DNA of 64,000 nucleotides from CAZSSM01 sp964609385 (lineage in GTDB: Bacteria; Planctomycetota; Planctomycetia; Isosphaerales; Isosphaeraceae), in the NCBI GenBank assembly GCA_964609385.1, contig CAZSSM010000024.1, positions 17,544-81,543 on the forward strand, read 5' to 3'. This document shows positions 55,878 to 64,000 of the stretch, one piece after another. The notes under the pieces are model-generated. The model was given only the letters and a program-made list of their open reading frames with translations, ran no database searches and was not told the DNA's origin. The translations under genes were made by a program, and so were the position numbers. Within the stretch, counting starts at the first letter, position 1. The number at the start of each line of letters is the position of its first letter.

Positions 55878-58049
55878 TCAGATATCGAAGAACCGGCTGA
55901 GCTGGCGGTAGATGTCTTGGTAGAAGACCAGAACGAACAGGCCGAGCACGAAGATCAGGCCGATTCGGAGGCCGATCTGAACGACCGAGTCGGGCAGGGG
56001 CCGGCCGATGATCTTCTCGCCGATCAGGTAGACCATCCGGCCGCCGTCAAACGGCGGGATCGGCAGGAAGTTGAAGACGGCCAGGTTGATGCTGATCACG
56101 GCCATCACTTTGAGCAGGGAGAGGAACCCGTTCTCCGAGACCTTGATGACGACGTCGAAGATGCCGACCGGGCCGGAGAACATCCGGGTCGAGAGCTGAC
56201 CGGATAGCATCCCTTGGATGACTCGGTAGATGAGCGTGACATCCTCGAGGGTCTGGACAGCGCCAGCGACGACGGCCTGGGACAACGGGAGGCCGGGCAC
56301 CGGCATCGACTCGGGTCCACCGAAGAGTCCGCGCTGGGGGAACCACCAGCCCTCGACCGGCTCGAGATCCAGCGTGACCGGGTCGTCACGCCCCTCGATC
56401 GTCAATTCGATCTCGGTGATCGGATTGGTCTGCATCACCAAGAAAGCATTGGCGAAGCCCGGCGAATCGGGACCCGTCGCGATGCTGAGCTTGCGGGTGG
56501 CCCACTCCGAGAGCGGTTGCTCGGGTTCGACCGTCGGCGCATTGACGGTCACGTACGTGATCAGCTCACCGGGCTTCAGACCAGCGCGTTCGGCCGGGCT
56601 GTTTGGACGAACCGCCTTGATTCGGGGGACGACGTGATAGCAGAGCCCCAGGCCGGTCACGTCGAGCGGGTCGACCCCTTGGTTCTTGAAGATCGCCTGG
56701 ACGTTCTGTTCGTGCGGGCGGTAGGTCCGGATCCAGGGAGGTGTGTCGTTGGGCCGGGCGGTCAAGGTGATCGGTTCAGCCTCTCCCTCGCGTCGGAGGG
56801 TGAACTCGATCTCCTGGTCGGCCCGCTCAGAACAATAGCTGGGCAGGCGGAGCGGATCGTAGTTCTCGTCGCCGTCGACGGCCAGGATCCGGTCGCCGAC
56901 CTCGAATCCGGCACGTGCGGCGGGGAAGCCGGCGCGGAGGCTCTGGATCGGCAAGGCCTCGACGAGGATCCCGAAGTCGACGAACGGTGAGGGGGGTAGA
57001 ACGACCTCGGTTTGTGCCGAGGGGTCTGTCGGATAGGGCGACTCGCCGCTTTTCATGCGGTCGAGCATATCCTGCGCGTCCAATTCGTCGTCGGTCAGCG
57101 GCTCCAAGACCAACCGGATCGGTTGATCAGCGTAGCGGTCGAGCAGGCGATCCAGCTCGAACCGGTTGTTGACAGGCAACGCCTGGTCCTCGTCGTCGAC
57201 CCGCACCCCGACGATCAGGAACTGCTCGTCGGACTCATCCTCGGTCGCGACGTCTTCGGCAGCCGATTGATCGGCCAAGCCCGCCGTGGGGACGATTGAG
57301 AGGCTCGGGTCGAACAGGAGCGAATAGGTGGGCATGACCCCGATGGTGGGCCGGTCCGACTTCTCAAGGCGACGGGGGGCCAGCGTGACGTCGAAGGCCT
57401 CGCCACGGCTCGGCCGAGCGATCCGGAACTGCATCGAGTTGCCCACGCTCGCGTAACCGACCTGGCGCTCGAGGTCGCTGAAGCTGATGTTCTCCTCGCC
57501 GTTGATGGCCACGACACGGTCGCCGGCCAGCAGGCCCGCTTCGTAGGCGGGCCGACCTGGGAGGATGATCCGAAGTTCGGCCGGCTGCTCGACGCGGGGC
57601 ATCGTGGCCAGGAACGTCAGGATCACAAACCCCAGGAGGAGATTCATAACCACGCCGGCCGACATGATGACCATCCGCGCCCCGACCGACTTGTTCACGA
57701 ACGAGCGGGGGTCGGTCAACGCCGGGTCGTCGGACGCGCCATGGTAGGTTGCGGTGGTGTCCTGCTTGCCTTCGTCATCGGAGTTCTGCTCGGACGGCAT
57801 CTCGGTGTCGGCGCCGAGCATCAACACATATCCGCCCAGCGGCAAGGCCCCGAGCCGGTATTCGGTCTCACCGAGGGTGAACTTGTAGAGGGCCGGGCCA
57901 AACCCGATCGAGAAGACGTCGCAGCGGACCCCGTAATACTTGGCGGCCAGGAAGTGCCCGAGTTCGTGGATAAAGATCAGGAACCCGATGGCGAAGACTG
58001 CCACCACGGAGCTGCCGAGCTGCATGAGGGTCTGGATCAACGACTCCAA
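55878..58049 (-). CDS. rseP: RseP-type site-2 protease with three PDZ-like domains
   Basis: This 723-residue intramembrane protease has HELGH (28-32) in its first membrane helix, the FGPALYKFTLGETEYRLGALPLGGYV substrate-binding edge and the late IPPFDGGRM zinc-binding motif near the C-terminal helices. Between them lie three PDZ-like stretches (GRPAYEAGLLAGDRVVAINGE; ARAGFEVGDRILAVDGDE; PAERAGLKPGELI), separated by acidic linkers, making it far longer than the 450 residues usual for RseP. RseP cleaves anti-sigma factors in envelope stress. Its start overlaps the dxr stop by 13 bases, a common dxr-rseP arrangement. Confidence 0.92.
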   Translation of the reverse strand: MESLIQTLMQLGSSVVAVFAIGFLIFIHELGHFLAAKYYGVRCDVFSIGFGPALYKFTLGETEYRLGALPLGGYVLMLGADTEMPSEQNSDDEGKQDTTATYHGASDDPALTDPRSFVNKSVGARMVIMSAGVVMNLLLGFVILTFLATMPRVEQPAELRIILPGRPAYEAGLLAGDRVVAINGEENISFSDLERQVGYASVGNSMQFRIARPSRGEAFDVTLAPRRLEKSDRPTIGVMPTYSLLFDPSLSIVPTAGLADQSAAEDVATEDESDEQFLIVGVRVDDEDQALPVNNRFELDRLLDRYADQPIRLVLEPLTDDELDAQDMLDRMKSGESPYPTDPSAQTEVVLPPSPFVDFGILVEALPIQSLRAGFPAARAGFEVGDRILAVDGDENYDPLRLPSYCSERADQEIEFTLRREGEAEPITLTARPNDTPPWIRTYRPHEQNVQAIFKNQGVDPLDVTGLGLCYHVVPRIKAVRPNSPAERAGLKPGELITYVTVNAPTVEPEQPLSEWATRKLSIATGPDSPGFANAFLVMQTNPITEIELTIEGRDDPVTLDLEPVEGWWFPQRGLFGGPESMPVPGLPLSQAVVAGAVQTLEDVTLIYRVIQGMLSGQLSTRMFSGPVGIFDVVIKVSENGFLSLLKVMAVISINLAVFNFLPIPPFDGGRMVYLIGEKIIGRPLPDSVVQIGLRIGLIFVLGLFVLVFYQDIYRQLSRFFDI

Positions 58050-59284
58050 CGGCTTGCCTCCTGACGCGCCCAGCGGTCGACGCGTCGGAGATGGTCGAGC
58101 GAGGGCTGGGGATCGAACGTGTGATGATCGAGGGTGGCTCGGCAGATCCGGGGGATGTCCAGGAAGGCAATCTCTCCGCGGAGGAACCGGTCGACGGCCA
58201 CTTCATTGGCCGCGTTGAGCGCCGCGCCGGCAGTGCCGCCCCGACGCATGACCTCGAAGCCCAAGGCCAGGCAAGGAAACGTCTCGAGGTCCGGCGGCTC
58301 AAACTGCAGGCTCCAGGGGCGATCGATCGCCAGCTTCGGACTGGGGCCGTCGACGCGCTCCGGATAGGTCAGGGCCATCTGGATCGGCAGCCGCATGTCC
58401 GGCGGCGAGAGTTGCGCCATCACGCTGCCGTCGACGTACTCGACCATGGAGTGGACCACACTCTGCGGATGGACGACGACCTCAATCTGATCGGGATCGA
58501 GGTCGAAGAGCCAGCGGGCTTCGATCACCTCCAAGGCCTTGTTCATCATCGTGGCCGAGTCAATGGTGATCTTAGGTCCCATCTTCCAGGTGGGGTGGGC
58601 CAACGCTTGTTCGGTGGTGACTTCGGCGAGGTCGGACAGACATCGACCCCGGAACGGCCCGCCGGAACCGGTCAGAATCACGCGACGGACTTCGTCTCGA
58701 CGGCCGCACTGCAATGCCTGGAAGATCGCAGCGTGCTCGCTGTCGACCGGCAGGATGTCGACACCGCGACGTCGGGCCAGGTCCATCACGAGCGAGCCGG
58801 CCAACACCAAGGTCTCCTTGTTGGCCAGGGCGATCGTCTTGCCCGCCTCGATCGCCGCGACGGTCCCATCCAGGCCCGCTGCGCCGACGATCGCCGTCAG
58901 GACGCAGTCGACCTCAGGCACCTGGACCATCCGGATCAGCCCGTCGACGCCGACGAGCACTTCGGTCTCGGTCCTGTTGAAGGCCTTGCGGACGGTCTCA
59001 GCGCGGTCTGTGTCGGTCACCGCGAGATATCGCGGGCGGTGGGTTTGCCCCAAGGCGATCAGCTCATCGACCCGACTGTGGGCGCTAAGACCATAGGCGA
59101 GAAGGGGGGGCGATGAGACCGATCTGATGACATCCAAGGCGCTTCGGCCGACCGAACCGGTTGCGCCGAGAATCGCGATCCGTCGAGGTGCAACGCCTGG
59201 GGAGTCTGACGACTCCGTGGCCGGGGAACTCGAGGCCGACCGACCTGTCGTTGTGAGGTGGGTCGCCCCGACCGAGTCGTTCAT
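58037..59284 (-). CDS. dxr: 1-Deoxy-D-xylulose 5-phosphate reductoisomerase
   Basis: This protein of about 415 residues converts DXP to MEP, the second step of the methylerythritol phosphate isoprenoid pathway. It has a Rossmann start IAILGATGSVGRSALDVI after a 35-residue disordered N-terminus, LANKETLVLAGSLVM, the metal-binding DSEHAAIFQALQC, SGGPFRG, the NKALEVIEARWLF segment and the C-terminal four-helix domain. ATG 59284 is used. The stop overlaps the rseP start by 13 bases, so the two are coupled. No ispD or ispF is nearby. Confidence 0.95.
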   Translation of the reverse strand: MNDSVGATHLTTTGRSASSSPATESSDSPGVAPRRIAILGATGSVGRSALDVIRSVSSPPLLAYGLSAHSRVDELIALGQTHRPRYLAVTDTDRAETVRKAFNRTETEVLVGVDGLIRMVQVPEVDCVLTAIVGAAGLDGTVAAIEAGKTIALANKETLVLAGSLVMDLARRRGVDILPVDSEHAAIFQALQCGRRDEVRRVILTGSGGPFRGRCLSDLAEVTTEQALAHPTWKMGPKITIDSATMMNKALEVIEARWLFDLDPDQIEVVVHPQSVVHSMVEYVDGSVMAQLSPPDMRLPIQMALTYPERVDGPSPKLAIDRPWSLQFEPPDLETFPCLALGFEVMRRGGTAGAALNAANEVAVDRFLRGEIAFLDIPRICRATLDHHTFDPQPSLDHLRRVDRWARQEASRWSR

Positions 59285-59586
59285 CTGTTCAACGGTCCCC
59301 GGTACGGCCTTCGCGGTCAGCCACGCACAAAGGTCGACGACACTTGGCCTCGACCGACGTACGGAGAGCAATCGCGAGACTAGCGACGAACCCAAAGTCC
59401 CAATGGAGACCGATTATAGGGATTCGCTCCTGAGACCGCCAACCGCTCCGAAAAGCGTTGCGGCCCCGTCGACGGTCGTGTTGACCCGCGACTCCGAGAG
59501 GAGGCTTTCAGTCCACATTAGACCAATCCGCCTCCTTGGAGACAGATCATCCTGCTGTTGTCGCTCAACCTCCGCGTTCATCGAGC
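59285..59586. other. Short intergenic region, SulP gene to dxr
   Basis: These 302 bases hold nothing I can support; no hairpin with T-tract and no clear promoter pair. Confidence 0.4.
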
Positions 59587-61452
59587 TTAGGAACCCACAA
59601 GTTGCTTGGTCTCCGTGGGCGGCTCGAGGTGGGGGTGTGAGTCGCGGATCGCGACGGTCATGGTGTCGTAGATCGGGCAGGCACGGAGGGTGTCGAATCG
59701 CTCCTGGGTCAAGCTGCTGAGCCGCTGACGGACCATCGCGGTGGGCGCGACGAGGGCAACGGCGCCGCCTCGAGCTTGAACCAACTCGACGGCCTCTTCC
59801 AGGATCTCGGCCCCGGTCACATCGAGCATCGGCACCTGATGCAGATCGATTAAGAGCCGACGGCTGGGGTCGTTCGCTTTGCGTAGCAGGTTGAGCAGGT
59901 GGAAACCGCTGGCGAAGAACAACGGACCGCGGACCCGGAGCACACGGATGGCCGGGTCGTCTGCGCCCTCTTCGTCCTCGGACGCCATGGCCTGCAGGTC
60001 GTCGTCCAGGTGGATCTGCTCGATGTTCAGTCGACTCATCTCGGCCACGAAGTAGAAGAACGCCGCGACCAGGCCGATCGGGACGCCGACGATCAGGTCG
60101 GTCACCAGGATCGAGCCAGCCGTCGTCAGGTAGACCAACGCCTCGGCCCGACTCCCGTTCCAGAGCGTCCGCAAGAGGCGGACCTCGATCATCCGAAGTC
60201 CCACGGCACAGAGAACCCCAGCCAGCGCGGCGATCGGAATCCGCTCCACCAAAGGTCCAAGGAAGAGGAGCATCGCCAAAAGGATCAAGGCGTGAATGAT
60301 CGCCGAGAGCCGCGTCCGCGCCCCGGCCTGGATGTTCGTGGCCGACCGCGCGATCACGCCGGTCACCGGAATCCCACCGAAGAGCGCCGAGGCCAGGTTG
60401 CCCAAGCCCTGACCGATCAGCTCCTGATCGTTGTCCACCCGCGATTCACGCGACATCGCCGTGACGACCGAGGCCGACAGCAACGACTCGATCGAGGCCA
60501 GGAAGAAAATGGCGAATCCGGCCAGTGCGATGTCGTTCCAGAGCGACAAGTCGACCCCGACCGGCAACTGTGGCATCGGTAAGCCTTCGGGCAGTTTGCC
60601 CAGGACCACGACGTTGAAGCCGGCCACCATCGGTAAAACCGTGCCGAGAACTACGGCGACCAAGGGCGTTGGGATCTTCCGCGAGATCCTCGGTAGGATC
60701 AGCATCGAGCCGAAGGCGGATAGTCCCACCAGGACGGTCGGCCAATGGGTCTGCGGAAGGCGTTCGATCGTATGCCAAAGGACGGCCACAGCGCTCTCGG
60801 CCTCGGCACCCTCCGACTCCGACGCCAACTCATCGGTCGTCTCGGTCACGGTGGCCGTCTGGTCGGGAACCTCTTCATCGGCCGGATCGGGCTCAACCTC
60901 GGCTGAGACAACCGCCTCGGGCTGGGCCTCTTCGCCCGGCCTCGGCACATCGTAGCCCAAAATCTTAGGCAGTTGCACACAGATGATCGTGATCCCGATG
61001 CCCGTCAGGAACCCGGCGATCACCGGTCGGGGGAAAAACTGCATGATCCGGCCGAGCCGGAAATAGCCTGCGATCAATTGCAGGAACCCCGCAATGAAGG
61101 TGGCCGCAACCAGGCTGGGAAGGCCGAACTTGATGACGATCTCGGCGACGAGGAATGTCATCGCCGCCGCCGGCCCGGAGACCTGGAGCCGGCATCCACC
61201 GAAGAGCGCTACGGTGATCCCGGCGACGATCGCCGTCGTCAGCCCAATCGTTGGAGTCACCTGGGAAGAGTTAGCGATCGCCAAGGACAAGGGCAAAGCG
61301 ACCAGCGAGACCGCCACGCCGGCCAGAAAATCGGCCAGGAGCGTTTGGGGCCGGAACATCGAGGCCCATTCCCGACCCAACATCTTGCCCTGAGCGATCA
61401 GGTCGAGGGTCCAGGGACCGGTCGGGGTCTTGGTCGGATCGGCCTGACTCAT
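59587..61452 (-). CDS. SulP/SLC26A-type anion transporter with STAS domain
   Basis: This protein of about 621 residues has 10 or more membrane helices and a C-terminal STAS domain (about 510-610; LLIDLHQVPMLDVTGAEILEEAV). Family landmarks are VSGPAAAMTFLVAEI, the IPVTGVIARSATNIQAGARTRLSAI block and the ADFLAGVAVSLVALPLSLAIA first helix. An acidic stretch of about 50 residues (171-221, rich in Glu, Asp and Ala) is inserted between helices where most homologues have a short loop. SulP members move sulfate, bicarbonate or dicarboxylates; the substrate is not evident. ATG 61452 is chosen. Confidence 0.9.
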   Translation of the reverse strand: MSQADPTKTPTGPWTLDLIAQGKMLGREWASMFRPQTLLADFLAGVAVSLVALPLSLAIANSSQVTPTIGLTTAIVAGITVALFGGCRLQVSGPAAAMTFLVAEIVIKFGLPSLVAATFIAGFLQLIAGYFRLGRIMQFFPRPVIAGFLTGIGITIICVQLPKILGYDVPRPGEEAQPEAVVSAEVEPDPADEEVPDQTATVTETTDELASESEGAEAESAVAVLWHTIERLPQTHWPTVLVGLSAFGSMLILPRISRKIPTPLVAVVLGTVLPMVAGFNVVVLGKLPEGLPMPQLPVGVDLSLWNDIALAGFAIFFLASIESLLSASVVTAMSRESRVDNDQELIGQGLGNLASALFGGIPVTGVIARSATNIQAGARTRLSAIIHALILLAMLLFLGPLVERIPIAALAGVLCAVGLRMIEVRLLRTLWNGSRAEALVYLTTAGSILVTDLIVGVPIGLVAAFFYFVAEMSRLNIEQIHLDDDLQAMASEDEEGADDPAIRVLRVRGPLFFASGFHLLNLLRKANDPSRRLLIDLHQVPMLDVTGAEILEEAVELVQARGGAVALVAPTAMVRQRLSSLTQERFDTLRACPIYDTMTVAIRDSHPHLEPPTETKQLVGS

Positions 61453-61745
61453 CGTTGAACGCCTCGCCTCTGGCGGCTCCATGTGATGGGTCGACGCAAC
61501 TCCTCCGCGCAGACCGTATTTCCAAATCATCATAAGCGTCGACCGGGGGAACTAGAACCGTCAGTTCCGTTGCGTTCGCGGTCAATCCGATCCGGTCGTC
61601 GAACCTGCGTGCGGTCAGTCCTCGATGGATCGGCTCACCGCGTTGATTGTCTGGTTCGTCAACGAAACGGTCGTGGTGGGGCGAACTATCTTGGATTGTT
61701 GGGCCCGTTTGGGCTCGGATTCCGTGCGTGGGGAGGAGATCCGTA

Positions 61746-62267
61746 ATGTCGACCCGACCGGAGACGGTGCATCTTCGTCAAGATTCCGTCGTCGTCACGT
61801 CGAGACGCCTGGTCATTGATGAACGCGCCTTCAGGCTCGATCATGTCCGCGAGGCCCGGGTGGTGACCCATCACCCCTCGCATCTGATCGCGCTGTCGGT
61901 CCTGCTCTTCGACGTGCTCCTGCTGGGCTTCAGTGTGTTGCACCCCGAGGCGGCCCCGTTCTTCACCCAAAATTGGTTCTTCTTGACTGGACCGGCGTAT
62001 ATTATTTCGATTATTTCCATCTATGCAATCTATACCTTGATCGGATCGCGGCCCTTCTATCTGCTGGCCATTCAGCGCCGCGATGGCTCAACCTATCCGG
62101 TCTTCAGCCACCCCAGTCGCGAGGCGATCCAGTCGGTCTATGACGCCCTGCAAGGTGTCCTGAGGACCCGGGAGCCCGACTCGGAAACGCAGTACCCCTC
62201 GATTCCCGGCTACCAGACCAGCCGGTTCCACAAAGGCTCCCCCGAACCGTTGTTCTCGGGCAAATAA
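61746..62267 (+). CDS. PH-like two-helix membrane protein
   Basis: This protein of about 173 residues has a short N-terminal beta segment (VHLRQDSVVVTSRRLVIDERAFRLDHVREARVV) resembling the DUF6232-type PH-like opening, two transmembrane helices (LIALSVLLFDVLLLGF; FFLTGPAYIISIISIYAIY) and a C-terminal part with FYLLAIQRRDGSTYPVFSHPSREAIQSVYDAL that completes the PH-like unit. The function is unknown. ATG 61746 follows GGGGAGGAG. It is divergent from the SulP gene and converges on the Spy-like gene. Confidence 0.75.
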   Translation: MSTRPETVHLRQDSVVVTSRRLVIDERAFRLDHVREARVVTHHPSHLIALSVLLFDVLLLGFSVLHPEAAPFFTQNWFFLTGPAYIISIISIYAIYTLIGSRPFYLLAIQRRDGSTYPVFSHPSREAIQSVYDALQGVLRTREPDSETQYPSIPGYQTSRFHKGSPEPLFSGK

Positions 62268-62289
62268 GAGATTTCCTCGGACCAGAGAA

Positions 62290-62323
62290 GAGGGGCTCCG
62301 TCGGGATTTCGACGAGGCCCCTC
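62290..62323. terminator. Terminator-like hairpin between convergent genes
   Basis: GAGGGGC (62290-62296) and GCCCCTC (62317-62323) enclose an inner GTCG/CGAC pairing. There is no T-tract; the location between two convergent genes supports a termination role. Confidence 0.45.
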
Positions 62324-62397
62324 ATCGGATCACTCACGCTGCAACCGGCTCCGTTGTGGAGATCGAGGCCGAACTCGAGCCACTGACCGAAAAACCA

Positions 62398-63657
62398 TCA
62401 ACGGCGACGGCGGTTCTGGCGGCCGTTGTCGTCGTCATCATTGTCATCGTTGCCGCGGCCTCGACCACGCCCGCTGCGCTCGAGCAAGGTCAGGTCGAAC
62501 GGCTCGCCTGCGAAGCTGATCAGCTTGGTTTCTTGCTTGGAGGTGAGGATCTTACGGATCTGCTCTTCGAGCTGCTCATCCAGGACATCGGTCGACTCTT
62601 CGTAGCGATCACGCATCTGCGATTGCTGTTCGCGTTGGGCCTCGATCCGAGCCCGGAACTCGGGGTCGTTTTCCATCCGGCGCTCGAACTCTTCGCGCTG
62701 TTCGCGGGCGCGTTCCCGGCGCTCTTCACGGCTGAGCTGCTCACCCCGATCGTTGCCCTGCCGACCGCCTCGGGCTTGCGCAGCTCCCCCCGGTTGACCC
62801 CCGTTGGGGAACCCACCCGGACCGAATCCGGGGACCGGACCATTGGGCCGTCCCCCGCCGTTCGGGAACCCACCAGAGCCTCCCCGAACACCACCGGCAT
62901 TCGGAAAGCCGCCTCGACCGACTCCGGGACGCGTTTGATCGACGCCGCCAGTTCGAGAACCGCCAACCGTTCGTGAGTTGTCGCGACCGGACTCGAACTG
63001 TGACCGCATCGCTTGGAAGAACGATGATCGCATTTGCCCCCGGCGCTCATCGTAGCTTTCGCGGAGATTGTCGAGCCGAGCACGTTGGGTCTTGGTCAGG
63101 TTCAAGGCCTCGGCGACGGCAGGACGGAAGACCGCCGACCAGCCCTCTTGCTGGAGCCAGATTTCGCGGAGCCGATCGATCTGGGAGGACTCGAGCAGAT
63201 CCATGATCCGCTCTTCGATCTCCTTCTGGCTCTCCTGCATCCGTTCGCCCATCACTTGGAACTGCTGCATCATCTGGGCGCGCGGGTCTTGCGTCGGCGC
63301 AACGCCGGCTTGACGGAGGTTGCGTGCGCCAACGGCCTGACGCGGATCACGCGACGCGTTCCGATTCCCTTCGTCGTCACGACCGCGGTTCCGGAATTCT
63401 TGGAACATCTGGCGGATCTGTTGACCGCGCTCCTCCTGGATCTGTCGATACTTCTGGCTCTGCTCCTCGGTGAAGCCGATCTCCTCGACGACCGCCGGGT
63501 AACGCAGGAGGTTCAGTTCGGGCATCGTGCCTTCAAAGATCCGACGCGGGTCGAAACCACGAGGGAAACCGCCTCGCTGCGCCGAGGCGACGGGGACAAG
63601 CATCGTCAGGCCGACCACGAGGGCCAGCCCCAGTAAAGTGTGTCGACGGGTCAGCAT
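62398..63657 (-). CDS. Exported Spy/CpxP-like protein with Gly/Arg-rich disordered middle
   Basis: This 419-residue protein has a signal peptide (LLGLALVVGLTMLVPVASA) and two helical LTxxQ-like stretches: FTEEQSQKYRQIQEE near residue 63 and LNLTKTQRARLDNLRE near 185. A long Gly, Arg, Asn and Pro-rich region follows with GGFPNGG-type units repeated several times. The end is an E/R-rich helix and a tail of alternating Asp and Arg (RGRGNDDNDDDDNGRQNRRRR). LTxxQ domains are found in periplasmic chaperones such as Spy and in planctomycete exported proteins. The Gly-rich block may make it phase-separating or sticky; this is inference. Confidence 0.75.
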   Translation of the reverse strand: MLTRRHTLLGLALVVGLTMLVPVASAQRGGFPRGFDPRRIFEGTMPELNLLRYPAVVEEIGFTEEQSQKYRQIQEERGQQIRQMFQEFRNRGRDDEGNRNASRDPRQAVGARNLRQAGVAPTQDPRAQMMQQFQVMGERMQESQKEIEERIMDLLESSQIDRLREIWLQQEGWSAVFRPAVAEALNLTKTQRARLDNLRESYDERRGQMRSSFFQAMRSQFESGRDNSRTVGGSRTGGVDQTRPGVGRGGFPNAGGVRGGSGGFPNGGGRPNGPVPGFGPGGFPNGGQPGGAAQARGGRQGNDRGEQLSREERRERAREQREEFERRMENDPEFRARIEAQREQQSQMRDRYEESTDVLDEQLEEQIRKILTSKQETKLISFAGEPFDLTLLERSGRGRGRGNDDNDDDDNGRQNRRRR

Positions 63658-64000
63658 CGGGAATGCTCCTTAGTGTGAGGAGGGGACGGGAGTCCGGACC
63701 CGGGGGGGACGTTACGATCCGACTCAAGGGGCGGAGACCAACCCACCGGGTGATCCCCGAGAACCGAGACAGCGCCATGATGACCGGGGCTGTCAGCTTC
63801 CAGCAACCTACAGATTAAAGCGTCGAACCGTTTATTCGGTGTCTCGGAGAATCCAAATGGATGCTGATTCTCCTGAGCCACATCCCGACGCGACATTCCA
63901 CATTGCGAAACGACCCCGAGCCCCTCAATGAGCCGGTCGCGTTCGCCGGGCTCATCGAAGAGTTCGGGGTCGTGGAAGTGATGCTTGAACCGTTCTGAGT
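63651..64000 (-). CDS. Possible C-terminal fragment of an unknown protein, cut by the window edge
   Basis: This frame is open from the window edge to a TGA at 63651 and overlaps the start of the Spy-like gene (ATGCTGA). The part nearest the edge (RFKHHFHDPELFDEPGERDRL) has coding-like third positions rich in G and C; the rest is less convincing and ends in Pro-rich sequence. No family is recognised. It may be non-coding 5' region instead. Confidence 0.3.
   Translation of the reverse strand, partial: SERFKHHFHDPELFDEPGERDRLIEGLGVVSQCGMSRRDVAQENQHPFGFSETPNKRFDALICRLLEADSPGHHGAVSVLGDHPVGWSPPLESDRNVPPGSGLPSPPHTKEHSRC

Noticed and set aside
62780..62950. Tandem DNA repeat or CRISPR-like array
   Set aside because: The periodicity is from Gly/Pro/Asn codons of a disordered protein segment; units are not identical and no spacers exist.

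Overview
The window (about 63-65% GC over most of its length) looks like a chromosomal segment of a planctomycete, most likely from the Isosphaeraceae or a close relative. The evidence is lineage-typical protein families: two DUF1559 prepilin-like proteins, a PVC-type heme-binding CxxCH protein with beta-propeller and HEAT-like repeats, a DUF1501 protein, a PEP-CTERM sorting tail, a two-domain copper/SCO1 lipoprotein, and ribosomal proteins with lineage-type ends. I see no phage, insertion sequence, CRISPR array or rRNA. The assignment rests on recognised families, not on a database search.

Layout. 1-5.4 kb: a cut cobalamin gene (cbiE), a translationally coupled alpha/beta hydrolase-Rieske pair, a GNAT acetyltransferase, an M20 amidohydrolase and an SDR. 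5.5-10 kb: a promoter-led same-strand cassette of a DUF1573-like lipoprotein, a DUF1559 prepilin-like protein, a small secreted eight-cysteine protein, an AT-rich exported protein with a C-terminal membrane anchor, and a stand-alone C39-like cysteine peptidase. This is the most unusual part of the window. 10-17.2 kb: ilvB, an M50/CBS site-2 protease, a degenerate sigma54-activator-like regulator, a tyrosine recombinase and an initiator tRNA. 17.2-30 kb: an Lhr-type helicase, a LpxH-like phosphoesterase, fumC, a membrane protein, a secreted HEMTH metallopeptidase and a highly codon-biased DUF1559 protein with its own terminator. 30-40.7 kb: a long gene-free stretch, guaA, a RimB-RimK pair, a LOG-family hydrolase, a planctomycete hypothetical, glgX and the rpmF-rpmB pair. 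40.8-64 kb: two divergent propeller proteins (one PEP-CTERM, one cytochrome-linked), an SDR, proC, a beta-helix protein, DUF1501, SCO1/CusF-like and creatininase-family genes, gdhA-purB, rpsU, dxr-rseP, a SulP transporter, a PH-like membrane protein and a Spy-like Gly/Arg-rich exported protein.

Most of the window is housekeeping (branched-chain amino acids, proline, purines, TCA, nitrogen assimilation, isoprenoids, glycogen, ribosome). The accessory interest lies in the 5.5-10 kb cassette, the pseudo-receiver regulator, the non-canonical initiator tRNA, the acidic-tailed RimK with its RimB partner, and structured non-coding DNA near 30.6 and 40.0 kb. Start codons were chosen from Shine-Dalgarno-like sequence, signal peptides and usual family start points. 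GTG and TTG starts appear to be common here.
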